From Cymbomonas tetramitiformis (lineage: Eukaryota; Chlorophyta; Pyramimonadophyceae; Pyramimonadales; Pyramimonadaceae): a DNA stretch of 64,000 bases. Made by a program: the position numbers and the translations under genes. The stretch lies in NCBI GenBank assembly GCA_001247695.2, contig LGRX02030290.1, positions 87,411-151,410 on the forward strand. The letters are read 5' to 3'. The notes under the pieces were generated by a model. It was not told the origin of the DNA. It searched no databases and saw nothing but the letters and a program-made list of their open reading frames with translations. Of the stretch, positions 23,991-36,537 are shown piece by piece; positions within the stretch are counted from its first letter, which is position 1; each line of letters opens with the position of its first letter.

Positions 23991-24532
23991 AGCTGATCAG
24001 GGGCGTGACTAGGTTCCCCCGCTCCGCGGCCGACACCAAATCGGCCGACAAGGATGGCCTACTGGCGCAATTGGAGCACTACTCCAACCTGGTGCGGAAG
24101 ACTTTCCAGGAGGCCATCGTGATCGAGGCGCTGACCACTCCCAGCTGTACGCCGTCTGTATCGGAGTACCAGGCGAGCGTGTCGAGCCTCCTCTGGAGCT
24201 TCAAGGAGCACACCCTACAAGACCAGCAGAAGAGGTTCTTAGAGCGTGCGGCGGGGACCTTCGGGTCCGACCAGGCCTGGCACCGGCGCTACGTGGAGTT
24301 GGACGTGTTCTTCAGCGACCTGGCGGTGTGCTCCCTGACACAGGGCTACCTGGAGAACGCGCACGGCGAGGCTATTGCACTGAAGCAGGCGTCGAATGAG
24401 ACCGCGGCGGAGTACTTTTCGCGGTTGGAGACCCGCATGGCTTCAGTCAACTTTCTGGCTGGCAGGGTCCCCAACTGCGTGGAGATGTCCAACCTGTCCA
24501 TGCTCTCCACGTACCGCCGAGGGCTGAAGTAG
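23672..24532 (+). CDS. Retrotransposon gag (capsid)-like ORF
   Basis: A 286-codon frame. The first 90 residues are Pro/Ala-rich linker. From about residue 95 it is helical and charged: EHKTKEMVLKLIRGVTRFP, LLAQLEHYSNLVRKTFQEA, and SNETAAEYFSRLETRMASV near the end, a pattern typical of LTR-retrotransposon capsid C-termini. It stops after STYRRGLK, with no zinc knuckle, protease or polymerase downstream, so the element is truncated. It overlaps the preceding ORF by about 320 bp in another frame. The likely source is a Ty1/Ty3-type element; lineage cannot be told. Confidence 0.5.
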   Translation: MPFHTPLPLPAPSPTPAPPPIPGPPTSVLPPASTAVPTNSAPALPPAHAPGPPPSARFPHSATANPILSPSAAPFVPGIIRLPQGTNLRASSDEVRLEHKTKEMVLKLIRGVTRFPRSAADTKSADKDGLLAQLEHYSNLVRKTFQEAIVIEALTTPSCTPSVSEYQASVSSLLWSFKEHTLQDQQKRFLERAAGTFGSDQAWHRRYVELDVFFSDLAVCSLTQGYLENAHGEAIALKQASNETAAEYFSRLETRMASVNFLAGRVPNCVEMSNLSMLSTYRRGLK

Positions 24533-24935
24533 ACCCACTGGAGTGCAGTGCTGCAAGCTACTACTGTACCGTGAGCATTGTGGTGACGGTGTCCCTCTGG
24601 ACTTTGACCCCGAGTAGCTTTTCTTCTGGCTCTGGCAGTACGCCACTTTTCTAGTGGTGTGCTGAGATGTACTTTGACCTCAACGTGGTCTTCAATTTGG
24701 TTTATGCTTTACTTTGACAACTACAATCTTGAAATCTGGTTTGCTGACACAGTGCCTTTCAGTTGTTTAGCGGGAGCTCCTTGCCCGTAGATTTATGCAC
24801 TTGCTTGTGCTGGCTAGAGGGTTCAAAATTGTGTATAAGAATTGCACAGTTTGATTAGCAGTTAGGTCTGTCAACCTAGCTCCTGCCCTGACTCCACATC
24901 TGGACTTATTTGACTCACCTTGATGGAGAGTGTGA
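24533..24935. other. No gene seen after the gag-like ORF
   Basis: About 400 bp of AT-richer DNA with short frames only. It may be the 3' untranslated remnant of the truncated element upstream. No LTR pair bracketing 17.8-24.9 kb was found. Confidence 0.4.
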
Positions 24936-25135
24936 TATATATATATATATATATGTTACGGTACAAGCGCGCCTTGGTATGAGCGCGCCTGTACCAAAAT
25001 ATTCTGGCACAGGCGCGCTTATACCAACAAGTTTTTTGGTACAGGCGCGCTCATACCAAAATCGGCTGGCGTATGCCAGTGGCGCGCTCATACCGTATGT
25101 AACACACACACACACACATATATATATAATGCATA
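24936..25135. repeat. Cluster of GCGCGC-centred short palindromes between microsatellites
   Basis: Between an (AT)n run and a (CA)n(TA)n run lie five related units of about 20 bp, of the form GGTA(T/C)(A/G)…GCGCGC…TACC, at about 24961-24974, 24976-24995, 25006-25025, 25038-25057 and 25080-25094. Each is nearly self-complementary. Flanking ATGTTACGGTA and TACCGTATGTAACA add an outer inverted repeat, making a nested hairpin array. Confidence 0.7.
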
Positions 25136-25289
25136 CAGTAATCACTCACCTTTAAGAAAACAGGAAATTCACGCCAGCGTACTTTTACATAGAGTTTTTA
25201 AATATGGGGGTGATGTATTAAATATGACGGAGTTTGGAAAAACGCTGGCTGTTTCCTTAACGTCGAGTTTCCTTAACGGTGAGTGATTA

Positions 25290-25560
25290 CTGTATTATAT
25301 ATCACACAGACCGAAGGAAAACGAAGCGTCCGGAGGCAGTCGAAAGGCGGGTGCAAACTCTAAGATGAGATAATGAAATACTTAGGCTGTTTTATTATCG
25401 GAGAGCGAACGATGCAAGGACGACGTGGCACCTCAGGTCGAGGGGTGACTAGAGACGGTACCGCTGCCCCCCTTATAGGGGGCAAAAGTCAGTGCCTCCA
25501 TGACACCACCTCACCATGAAGAGGTGAGGTGCCACAAGAATGCTTCATGCATGAAGACAA
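25290..25560. repeat. LTR-like repeat, copy near the 25-kb mark
   Basis: It shares long near-identical blocks with 36680-36920: CACAGACCGAAGGAAAACG, GCGTCCGGAGGCAGTCGAAA, GAGCGAACGATGCAAGGA and the CTGCCCCCCTTATAGGGGGC end. Read on the minus strand it has CCCCTATAAGGGG (TATA-like) and AATAAAAC, as in an LTR promoter and polyadenylation region. No internal retroelement genes adjoin it. Confidence 0.6.
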
Positions 25561-25700
25561 ACCCAAAACCCTAGCTAATAAATGTCACAGGCCCAAAGGG
25601 GCCTTTTCCAGTCCAACTAGAAGCGGATCCCCGCATGGGCGTTGGCCCGGAACATTCTACAAGGCTAAGGGTGCCAGGCCCCACTACATTCAAAGAATCA

Positions 25701-26620
25701 CTAACTAAATCTAAGGTGCACCACTAGACAGTTGCACACTGACGATCGTGTTGGTGGCGATGTCCTCGATTGCAGCAGAGGTGGTCGTACAATCAATGGG
25801 AAGCCCTCGATCAACCAATGCCCTCGCGATGACATGACCCAAGGCGGCCTGGCACCACCAGAGCGAGCGCACCAACGAGGGTGGTGATAGTAGGCGCGCG
25901 ACGGAAAATGCGGTGTGGACACCTCCTGTTGCACGCGACAGAAGGAGTCCAGGATGGGAAAGGTGCACGAGCACCACCACACACCACCATACACCGGCCA
26001 AGGGGCACGCAGGGTGGGGTGGAGAGTGGAGGATGCCACGGACGCAAACCGTTGTGGTCAGAGTTCTCGTAACTGGCGAAGGCGATAGACTCGATGTTGG
26101 TGCCTGGTGCGCAAGCACCACCAGACACCACCAAACCATAGCCAAGTGTAAAACGCCGTTGATGTACTCGGAGAGATGCCAATGCAGCCCGAATCGCGGC
26201 CACGCGTGCACGTTGGTGCTCAGTGGACATTGCGACAGAAGACCGCAGAATTCTGCAAGCGAAAATTAGGGTTCCAAGAGGGAAAACGCAAATTCCGTAA
26301 AATTCGACAATTCCCAGCGATGAAAATGTCCAATCGGGGTAGATTCCCGCAAGGAAGACGCCGGTCAAGTCAAAAACGTCGTAGGAATACCCAATCTCCC
26401 GCCAGAAGGGGCGCTGCTGACCAAAAAGTCGATAGAACGTTTGGGTTCTCGTCGACAACGTAACTTTTCGAAAAATCAGCGAAATCCAACGATGTAGAAC
26501 TCAATTGTGGGTGAAATTTGACGAGGAAGACGGCGGTCGCGTCAAAAACGTCGAGTGGTAGACCAATTTTCCGGCAGAAGAGGTGCTGCAATTCAGAAAG
26601 GTGTAGGCCTAGTAGATGTT
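25701..26620 (-). other. Tandemly repetitive region with a 215-codon minus-strand frame of unknown nature
   Basis: A minus-strand frame at 25811-26458 and its neighbours are built from diverged repeats. Triplets related to CACCACCAGACACCACCA recur near 25850, 25970 and 26120. A unit of about 135 bp (…AGGAAGACG(C/G)CGGTC…GTCAAAAACGTCG…) occurs twice between about 26290 and 26600. The open frame probably results from the repeats and is not likely to be a host gene. Confidence 0.35.
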
Positions 26621-26755
26621 GTCGTTGAACGCGCTAGCTTCGCGCGCAACCAAAGAACAAATGTAGCCCCAAGCAGATGTAAACCCAGTGGGACAGGCGT
26701 AGCCCCAAGCGGGAGTCAGATGTAATAAAAGAGCGTTGGGCGCTCAGTCAGATGA

Positions 26756-27279
26756 TGTCAGGGCTCGCTATGCGAACGCTATGTTGATGCGGCTGCTATT
26801 GAACAGTAACAGCCGAAAGTAATATTATGGTGGGTTATGAGTGCAGCAGTCTGGTGACCAGAAGTGCTTGCTTGAGCCCAATGCTCCTCATATACTTCCA
26901 GTGCCCTCACACATCTCATGCGTTACCACCATCGGGTTGTGAACCCGAGGGCACTGGGTGAACTACCCGCATCGGCTGGTCGATATAGCCTTTGATGCTC
27001 GCATGCTGTTCATTTCATGCTAGAAGCGAAGACGCGTCTTATCAGGACACTTCGGTTCTTCAAGACTTGTCTTGCTTCGCCATCTCGATGCCATATACTT
27101 GGCCTCTCGCTGACAGATGTCACTCACCTTAGGTGGATGACAGACGTTATGACTGTACATGTCATAGTCGACCGTACTGACAATACTCGACGACTGTATG
27201 TCATTATGACATATGACATGCCATGACATGACATGGTATGACATGTATGATATGTATGTCATCAGTCATATCCCTGACA
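26756..27279 (+). repeat. TGTCAGGG…CCCTGACA repeat, single copy outside the giant palindrome
   Basis: The segment starts TGTCAGGG and ends CCCTGACA. It is nearly identical over its length to 35974-36537 and, inverted, to much of 36937-37430. TG…CA ends would suit a solo LTR and the 8-bp terminal inversion would suit a TIR element. The ORF shared with 36235-36444 is part of the repeat and is probably not a gene. Confidence 0.7.
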
Positions 27280-30200
27280 GATCTCCCCTCTTAGAAGTGT
27301 TGTGACCTCACAATATAAGGTGCATACCTTTGTATATGTCTTTGATGTCTTTGTTGTTGAACTGGCCAGTCTTCTTACACCGATGAGGCGTCCCTCAAGG
27401 TGTTTTAGGATATCGGGGGGAACTGAGTCCACTTTAAACCCTCACCTTAGGCATATAGCCCTACAGTTCTTAGAATGTAGCCCCCCTGATTGCTTTGCGT
27501 TTCGTATTTCAGAGTGACGCTCATGGTATCTTCCGAGGTTTACGTTACGGAGAGATATCGCGCTTGCCGATCGACGATTCGACCCATTGGGTACTTGTTT
27601 CCACGGCCTTATATAGTGCATCCACCCCTTCCTCCCCTCCTGAAGCTGCTATGGAGGTTCATAGGCAGAATGGAGAACCTTTTTTAAGGTTTGTTTTAAT
27701 GCAAACGGAGAAGGCCCTGCTTAACGAGATATTGGACTTTAAATCCTGCACCCAATCTGCCAAACTCCTTTTTTCGGTCCGGTACGCGCGCTCTGACGAA
27801 CATTTCATTGATGGATTCGACAACGTACTAATGTGAATTCGTTTAGTTATGTATGTCAAACACAACTCAGGATCACAAATCCGTCTACCTCAGCATTCCG
27901 GCAGCGCAGAATGACTGGCCATAAGATCCGAATGACAAACCACGGTCTGGCAAAGGCAGTATAGCAGTTTTTTATTATCCACAGATATGGTACCCGCATG
28001 TATGCGTATCTGTGCAAGGGTATGATTTGTACAAGGCTCGCTACACCTCAGCAAGGAAGGATCAATTCCCGCTCCTGTCATATCAATTTGATGCAGGGTA
28101 AAAATGTTAGGGATGTAACCCTGCAGTTCTCGGGATGCAGCCCTGCAGTTCTTGGGATGCAGCCCTGCAGTTCTTGGGATGCAGCCCTGATTATTATTCG
28201 GTCGGCAATCATTGGCCAAAGTCATCGGCTATCAGCTTATTGACTCAGAAGCCACAATGTTATAGAAGCTACGACCTATCGTGACCATATGCGGCACTTA
28301 TGCCTTCAGCATACGTAGACAATATGATTATGTGGAACTTATGATCCCACTTAAGTTGCATCATGATAAATTTATCCATGTCTTAACAAGTGTTCAGGAT
28401 TTGATAAGGGGTTGACGCCCCACATGTCAAAGGTCACTGTCTCGTAAGGCTCGCCTCAAGTGTGCGGCTTCGAGGAACAGCGTCCCGGTGTGGCACAGGC
28501 ATGATGCTTCCTTAACCACAAGGGAGCTGGAAATATAAGAATGCCCAAGATATCCGAAGACAGGAGGGCTCTTTGTTGTCAAGAGTTGCTGTCTAGATGC
28601 TTAACCTCCATGGGGTTGCATTCGGATACAAACTGTGCAACCATACATGTGACTTATGCATTGGTGTATGACTTTGGTGAATTGTCTCTTGTCATGAACC
28701 TGGAAGGAATGATGGGCAAATAGCTAGAGCGGCGGATCTCACTCACTCGGCTTTACTGTTATGGAATTCGATGCCTGAATGGCACAACTGGCAATCCTTT
28801 GGCTCAGATGCTTCCCTTCAGACACTGGCAACAACTTGTGCGCCAGCTTCTCTAGATGTGGGGGAAAACCATGGATTAACAATTCATCAATCAAAACACA
28901 TGTTACCAAGGCTGATTCAACGAATCCTTCAAGTCTTGAAATTCAACAATCAGCATCTCAGGCTGTTGACGTCAAATAATGGTCTTAAGCTTACAATATA
29001 GCTTATTCACATTTAAAAAACCATCGTTCTCCTATGTCAGTGCCCTTCATATAATATGATAGAGCTGGAGAAATATGCATCTATGATTTCTTCATAATGA
29101 AATTCATGTGTCAGTAAGTCAAAGACTTCATTTGATGTTTTATCGGAATGATGTACCGTGTCATCAAACTTTATGACTGCTATACACAGATGCTGGAACT
29201 TTTCATAAGATTTCTCTATTTAATCTTACAAGCAAAATCACAATGATGTAAAATCAAAATGATGTAAATCCATTTTTGGCAGCTGTATGAAGAATGAATG
29301 AATCTATACTCCTTCCTCCCCCTTTAAAAAGAGGTGTATCAAACCAATCAGATGGTGATGAAGAATGCCATTCAATTATTATGTCATGTGAAAAATGGTT
29401 TGATAGAAAATCAGACTGAGATTACTCATCGAATCAAGTGCTTTCGAGGTAACAATGTCAATATGAACACCGATTCTCTCAACGTCGTACCGGCAACATG
29501 CCTGACGCTTTTGAATTTGGCGAATGCCAGATGTTGTCAAATGCCAATGTCAATTCACTTTGATTCAATATGCAGTTTTTGGGTTGCAGCCCACATACAT
29601 TGTTGGTTCAGGGTCACAATAGTGTGCCCAATTTAGACAATGTTTCTGGATAATGATTTTCATAATGAACAACGAAACCAGTGATGGTACCGAAGCGAAT
29701 GGAGATTCAATCATGAATATAAATATCATTTCTCTATTGTCGTCAAAGGCTCACAGATTTAGTGTTTGTAATGACAACAACTTACTACGAGCTGTATTTC
29801 CGTCCTTGATGAATGGCTGGTATGTCATTTCATTGTGACTAGAACATCGCATCGCCTAGTGATATGTGTATATATGAATCTTCTTCAGTACATGATCACT
29901 TATCTCAATGGTGCCCATTTTACTTTTGGGCATACACTATTCAGAGACTTGTCATGGTAAAGAAGTATGAATGATGAATGTGCCATTTCAATACCGACAG
30001 AATTGTGACTTGTTGACGACTATTTGCCATTAATATAAACTTTCTGTCACTTTCCAGAATGAGGATGAACTGCGCTTGGAAACCATCTACAGATTGCGGG
30101 TTCGAGTAGTCCCGCCATGGCTTTTCCCAAATTTCGCGGCCTAATGGACAAGGCGACAAATTTCTAAACATTCCAGAATGAGCTTTCAAAGAGTCATAAT

Positions 30201-30617
30201 TCCTCAATGAAGCATGCGTGTCTTATGTGCCAAAATGATATGAAACCACAAGTATTAATATGTCAATCTATATGTGGATGGTTTGTACCATTGTATGCTA
30301 TTCCACAAATAAGTAGTGATGTCAGAATAAAACTTTGGACAATTGCAACTCAGTACAAACCCGAGTGCATTCAAGTCCACTTGTATGCTCAGAATCTGAA
30401 TCCAATGTACTTTCTATATGCACAGGATAGAATATATTTTCTATGTGATTCTGGATTCAGGAACTAGAGTCAATGAAAAACTCCTTTCCTATTTCAGACG
30501 ATGAAACCTTTATTCCCTTAGGTGCAATACCTTATATTAAGGAATAGTCATTTTTAATACAAATTTCAATCGATTTTCCCAAATCTGTCACCTTTATGAT
30601 GATCAGACTGGTCAATT
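27280..30617. other. AT-rich stretch with no recognised gene
   Basis: The plus-strand frame at 27495-27836 (113 codons; reads GIFRGLRYGEISRLPIDDST) has coding-like composition but no family I recognise. A triple 21-bp tandem repeat lies at 28119-28188. The rest holds only short frames. Confidence 0.4.
28119..28188. repeat. Triple tandem 21-bp repeat, also dispersed nearby
   Basis: Three head-to-tail copies share GTTCT(T/C)GGGATGCAGCCC. Single or paired relatives occur at about 27459-27484, 29571-29592, 31866-31886, 31906-31926 and 33327-33370, always in the same orientation. Confidence 0.7.
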
Positions 30618-31040
30618 TTACAGCATAACCCACTTCCCCTTGCTGAAGGAGATGACGCCCTTTTTAGGGTCATAGGGCGATATGTTGGCTGTTTCATATG
30701 ACACATGGAATACATGAGTGGCTCGTGCCATCTTGGAGAATTTCGTAAAAAGATTCCTGAACTGACCGACCATGCCCAAGAATGATCGAAAGCTAGACTT
30801 GCCATCTTTAGCCATGGGCCGTAGAGGCTGCTTGCCAACAGTTGGGCCATAGGCTGGATAGCTATGATAGCTATATTGGAGGCTGAATAGCCATGACTGC
30901 ACGGATTCTGTCTTCCATGATGGACAGACCTCTGAGATGTGGTGTCCGATAAATCAATACATCTGACAAACAACTCAACCTTAGAAGGTCGGATGAAGAG
31001 CTGATGATCTCTGCTGCTCTGAAAGAACTGGCGAATGAGA
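30618..31040 (-). pseudogene. Short Ty3/gypsy pol relic (end of the reverse transcriptase domain)
   Basis: On the minus strand, one frame reads GLSIMEDRIRAVMAIQPP (about 30895-30945). The neighbouring frame continues KSSFRSFLGMVGQFRNLF followed by TKFSKMARAT (about 30730-30815). This matches the well-known Ty3/gypsy order in which the reverse transcriptase ends and a 'SFLG…Y/F-R-x-F-I…' connection begins before RNase H. At least one frameshift separates the two parts and no catalytic residues are left. Confidence 0.5.
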
Positions 31041-34000
31041 GCAGAGTGTCTCTATAAAGAGTAGAAACAATCATATGCACTGTATTTTTTTTGATGTGCA
31101 CTATCGAAATGCCTCGTGATATAATAATTTCATAGAATAGGCATTGTTCAATGGCGGTATGATCAGATATGTAATGACCAATGAAGATAAGATAACCGGT
31201 ATGGCTTATTCAACAGGCATGACTACCTCTAAGAGATGTCACTACACGGATACATTTCAAGACATAAGGGCAATATAATTGTTATGTAGCCTTCAAAGGC
31301 AGCTAACATTTATGCTGCATTGGTCAGCTCGGTGGCTTTGATCTAGGTGCTGTACTCAGGCCGTAGCCTGCATATTGCATTGAGTACTCTTGACACCTTT
31401 AATGATCCAATCAGATGATATGTATGAAATATCAAGAATGGTTGCCCTTTTTCGGTGATCATCGGTGGCAGAGGCTATGGTGCTTGCACCGAATCAATAT
31501 ACAATTCTAGTCTGGATACAGGCTAGACCAGATGTATACAAATGTCTAGGTCTTCGAAATCAAGCTCATATGTACGTCATGGCTGATGACCTTAGAAATG
31601 TTCGATACATATGTGTGTCAACTTCATGGAGCTCTGCATGGTTCGACTGTATATAGTCACGATTACCAAAACAACAACGATGATGCAACTTACTTGTTTT
31701 TTTTATTTGTCTTTATTATTTATTTGGTTTTTAGTTGTATTTTAGCTTATCATCTTCCCCCCTCAAGGAAGTGTAAATTGCTAGGCGGTTGTCAGGCGCC
31801 GTTTAAATACAACAGAGGTCCGACCTCAGATGTGATGACGTGGTAGCTTACGATGAAGCTGGATAGCAGTTCTCGGGATGCAGCCCATTGCACCGAAGGT
31901 GCATCGCAGTTTTTGGGATGCAGCCCGAATTCACGTCATTAGCGTGGGTCACATAGTGCCCATGTATGTGCTGTACAAGATACAACACTACCCTCCAGTG
32001 GCGAAGTGGTTTGCTATTACCATCACCGTATGCTGTGGGATATCAAATATATAATCAGAGAGCATGGTAATATGTGTACCATGTTGTCAATATCGGAGGA
32101 ACTCTGTCTTCTTTAAACTCCTCATGACTATATGTATAATGGTGTTGTACTGATGTCAACACCTTCTCTCTGAATGATTTATTGATTTCAGATGTGATGA
32201 CGTGGCAGCCAACCTTGTCCGCTCGTACCGGGGGTTGTGTGGAATGCGTCCACGTCATCGGCACGGGTCATCTTGTGCCCATGCATACGCGATCGTAGCG
32301 CAGGTCACATACAGTGCCCAAGCATACGCGATTTTAGCGTAGGTTACGTCACGTCACAAATCTATTACTCATCTTTGTGAGTTTAGACAGCGTTGAACTG
32401 ATTGCAATGCTTTTTCTGATGATTTATATATCACAGATTATACCAAATTTGGAGATCAGTCCAGTGCAAAAATTTGTCAGACACCGGAATGTACAGGGAT
32501 TGTGAATGATTGCAATCCAGCCGGAGGAATAATCTCAGCAGCTGTTCTGTACTAATGAATTCATCGGAGTTATACTCATTTCGACGATTCGAACCCCATG
32601 TCATTTGCAGTGATGACAACGCACATGAATATACAGGGGATTCCTCAGAATGCTTTTATGTGATGTCAACATATTGTATGAACAATTCACCTGCATCCGA
32701 GGACGAAGGAGTTACGCGCTTGGAAGGTTTTGCATGGTGGTCACCCAACAGTTATCAGCTGCTATTCGGGTGCCACATCCTGCCTTCAGTACTGGGATTA
32801 TATCAACCAGTCCTACAGCGATGCACCTGTCCTTCCCACTCTTATGTATTATATGGCTATAGTGCCAAAGTGTATCAGGCGGGATATATATACATTATAT
32901 AACTATCATCTTCTGATTCAATGATGTGCAATTAAGCATGGTATCAGGTTATATGTTATATATATAGTTAAGCATTCCGCCCTTACTCGAAAATGTAAAT
33001 GCTGAGCAATAGTCAACTTATAGTCATTGGGATGTAGTTTCCCACCCGAGTTTACACTTTATTGGTGACGGTGGGTTTAACGTTGTACAGATTTCAACGT
33101 TACTTGTGGATGCAGTGGTCTTATCAAAAGCAATCCATCAGAAATCACCATATCGGTATCATCACACATTAATCCTGAATCTATATAAGTTATAAATAAC
33201 TTCTCGGATATGTGTGTATATCTCATCAGCATTTCACTTCACTTCGAGGAAGAATGAATTACCAGGCAGTTGTTAAGTGCCTAAATACCTCATTAGGTAG
33301 CATGCAATCCTTATAGGAAGCAGCTATACAGTTCTTGGGATGTTGCCCTACAGTTCTTGGGTTGTAGCCCGAAATGCCAGTCATGTATGTGCTGATTTCA
33401 GCATGACCATAATGCCAAATATAGTGTGTTTCACTCATATTTTGTGGCATTTTAGGGTTAATGGGGTTACTATGACCCTAATCACCCGCAGTGACTTTAG
33501 GGTGCTACATGGTATCAGTAACACCTATATATATCAAAATTGAGCAGTATGCATGTTTCTTTGAAGGAAAGAAGCAAAACTGTACTCAGTATGTCACTGT
33601 TTATTATGTGAACACTGAGGTGTATGTTACACCCCTAAGTGTTATCACAAGATTTTTAGGGTGTTACACGAGATGTGAAGTGCTCAGGTATTTTCCCCAG
33701 GTACCTTAATAGGTGTAAAATTGGAATCCGCGAAAAAATTGGACTCAAATTTTCATTTTGAAATCTAACGTATTAGATTTTCACCTATTTCTGCCACTTT
33801 TGGCTTATATATGTATATAAGTCCCAGTGTATACTTATAATGTATACACTTTTCACAACTCTGTAATATATGTCACTTGCACTCGTAAAATTGGAATTGA
33901 TATTTTTTCATGGTGTTCTGTGAAGGTCATTATTTGGGATTTTACTGATTGAAACCCATGATATATAGACCAAACCCTAATATATATAGATTTATCAATA

Positions 34001-34150
34001 GTGACTTGCAGTCACTTAAGTGATATGTCAGATAACTTATCATTTACTTAGGCATATGGTAGTGCACTGGAAGGTTATCAAAACGATACCTCCAGTTACT
34101 AAGTAAATCAGAACAATGCTTGAATAATCAGAGCAGCGGGTCTGTTTAGT
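31041..34150. other. AT-rich stretch with no recognised gene
   Basis: It contains members of the GTTCTTGGGATGCAGCCC repeat, and a repeated phrase (CACGTCAT…GGGTCA…TGTGCCCATG) at about 31930-31965 and 32255-32285. Open frames up to 130 codons (32510-32902) show no recognised domain. It leads into the left arm of the giant inverted repeat. Confidence 0.4.
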
Positions 34151-36537
34151 ATTCTCTATCAGCTACATCAGTGTCAAGATGAGTTCTGAATCTGCGAGAT
34201 TTACTAAGATATGCATTGAAGTGATCAGGTTCTGAATCAACTGTCAAAATGCATAGTAGATGATGGTGTTGCTCCAGCGATAGAATGAAAGGGCATGGAC
34301 AGTGCTCAACAGTGACCAGCTGTTTTTTGAGCACGGTATATTGCCTTCGGGTCTGGAGATATTCTCCATCCAGCCCTTCAGCATGTGGATTGATCCTGCT
34401 CCCCTATCTATCGCCATCACTGACATCCCACACGCACGTGTGTTTGTGGGATGGTATCTATGCATCATACATGGGATATTGATATTATACATTGATCATG
34501 TACACTTACTGACTCAGTGTAATGTCAGTATATATACAACATGTATTAGTGTGAGTACTGTTACATATAGTTTTATAGTGATGGTATACTCTGATGTGAT
34601 CCCATCAGATGGTATACACAGTAACTATATATTGTATATGTACTTACTGATTGAGTACACTGAAGTAAATTGATATAAGTTAATCATACAGGTTTGTATG
34701 TATACCAATGGGCAGCATATCACCAGTATGATGTATATCAATATATATTAGTATACTGCTGTAACCCTGTACATATCATCATAATGAATGATGATTTAAA
34801 TGATAAATTTTCACAAGTAGCTCCGATGAGTATCCAACTTGATTAACAGGAGAACAGATGTCCAATCCCAAATCCTCCGTCATGGAACAACTGTACTAAT
34901 TCCTGTCTTAACAATCAAGACTGGCATCTTATACTACTTGGGTTTTCAATATAGCACTGGACTTGCAAGTTCTAGCAATATGTCACAGTAAATAAGTATG
35001 TATGACAGTATGCACAGCCGCTATCGTGATCAGGCTGTATGCGTGCATGTCAAGCAATAATGCATGGATGTATGTATACCAAGCACAGTAGTAGCAAAGT
35101 ATTTATGCATATGTATGTATACTGGATTATATATGTATATATCTTGCACACAATTACAGTATGCATGCCATGTGATAGTGATCTGTGATAATAATGATAA
35201 GTATGATAACAATAACCATTCATTCACAATCACAGCATTTGTGTGTATGACGATGACGATATCGCACGATCGATCTCTGCACAGCATGTGTGTGTATACC
35301 GATGATGGTGTCGCACACACTATCTCTGCGCAGCATGTGTGTGTATTGTTGGGCCTCATTTTATCATGCGTCGATCTGTCGCTGTATGTGCCCACTTGGT
35401 GCGATATTGTACGAACATCGAGATTTTACACACTATGTATGCGCGTGATACGAATTGTGTATGTCGCAGCCAATCTGCATACTGATGCATGCGTCGCACT
35501 GTACAAAATATGATCATCGCACATCTGCGTCGCACGGTACGAAGTATGATCATCGCACATCTTCATGTATACTGTACGGGTCGCGCGGTACAATTGCGAA
35601 TGTCGCTGTCGCTGATGATGAGATTATGTACATCTCTGTCGCAGTTGATGAAATTATGTGCGCTGACGCTCATTTTTCATATGCGCACTTAATTCTCGCA
35701 CATCGTACCATACCCTGCGATTTTTGACAGCATACATATCTCGTGCGCACACCTCGTCGCAGCATATGCTGAATGCGATTTATGTCGCGCCGATAATTTT
35801 ATTGCACAACTCCGCTGATCGCTGACGATGTATGAAGCGAAAGCTGTCGTGTATGTGCAGATATTCGACGGTATGTATGCGAACTCTGTCGCGCTGTATA
35901 CAAATCAATATACGTATGTGTGTCAAGTCTGCTGCACTTGAGTTCTCGTTCTTCGCCTGGACGAGAATACCAATGTCAGGGCTCGCTATGCGAACGCTAT
36001 GTTGACGCGGCTGCTATTGAACAGTAACAGCCGAAAGTAATATTATGGTGGGTTATGAGTGCAGCAGTCTGGTGACGAGAAGTGCTTGCTTGAGCCCAAT
36101 GCTCCTCATATACTTCCAGTGTTCTCACACATCTCATGCGTTACCACCATCGGATTGTGAACCCGAGGGCACTGGGTGAACTTTCCGCATCGGCTGGTCG
36201 ATATAGCCTTTGATGCTCGCATGCTGTTCATTTCATGCTAGAAGCGAAGACGCGTCTTATCAGGACACTTCGGTTCTTCAAGACTTGGCTTGCTTCGCCA
36301 TCTCGATGCCATATACTTGGCCTCTCGATGACAGATGTCACTCACCTTAGGTGGATGACAGACATTATGACTGTACATGTCATAGTCGACCGTACTGACA
36401 ATACTCGACGACTGTATGTCATTATGGCATATGACATGACATGACATGACATGACATGACCTGACATGACATGAAATGACATGACATGACATGGTATGAC
36501 ATGTATGACACATATGCCATCGGTCATATCCCTGACA
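34151..36537. repeat. Left arm of a giant diverged inverted repeat
   Basis: Read outwards from the centre, the arm pairs with 36937-39608. Anchors include TGTCAGGGATATGACCGATG/inverse at the inner edge, CTCGTTCTTCGCCTG near 35946, CAAATCCTCCGTCA near 34873, GGTCTGGAGATATTCTCCAT near 34350, and GAAGTGATCAG near 34218 at the outer part. A TGACA pentamer array lies at about 36425-36505. Frames in the arm show no conserved protein. Confidence 0.8.

Noticed and set aside
28119..28188. CRISPR-like array
   Set aside because: The 21-bp units are directly contiguous without unique spacers, and the genome is eukaryotic; it is a plain tandem repeat.
35974..36444. Conserved small gene shared by 27017-27226 and 36235-36444 (about 69 codons)
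   Set aside because: The frame is carried within a longer repeat whose similarity extends evenly into non-coding flanks; no coding signature.
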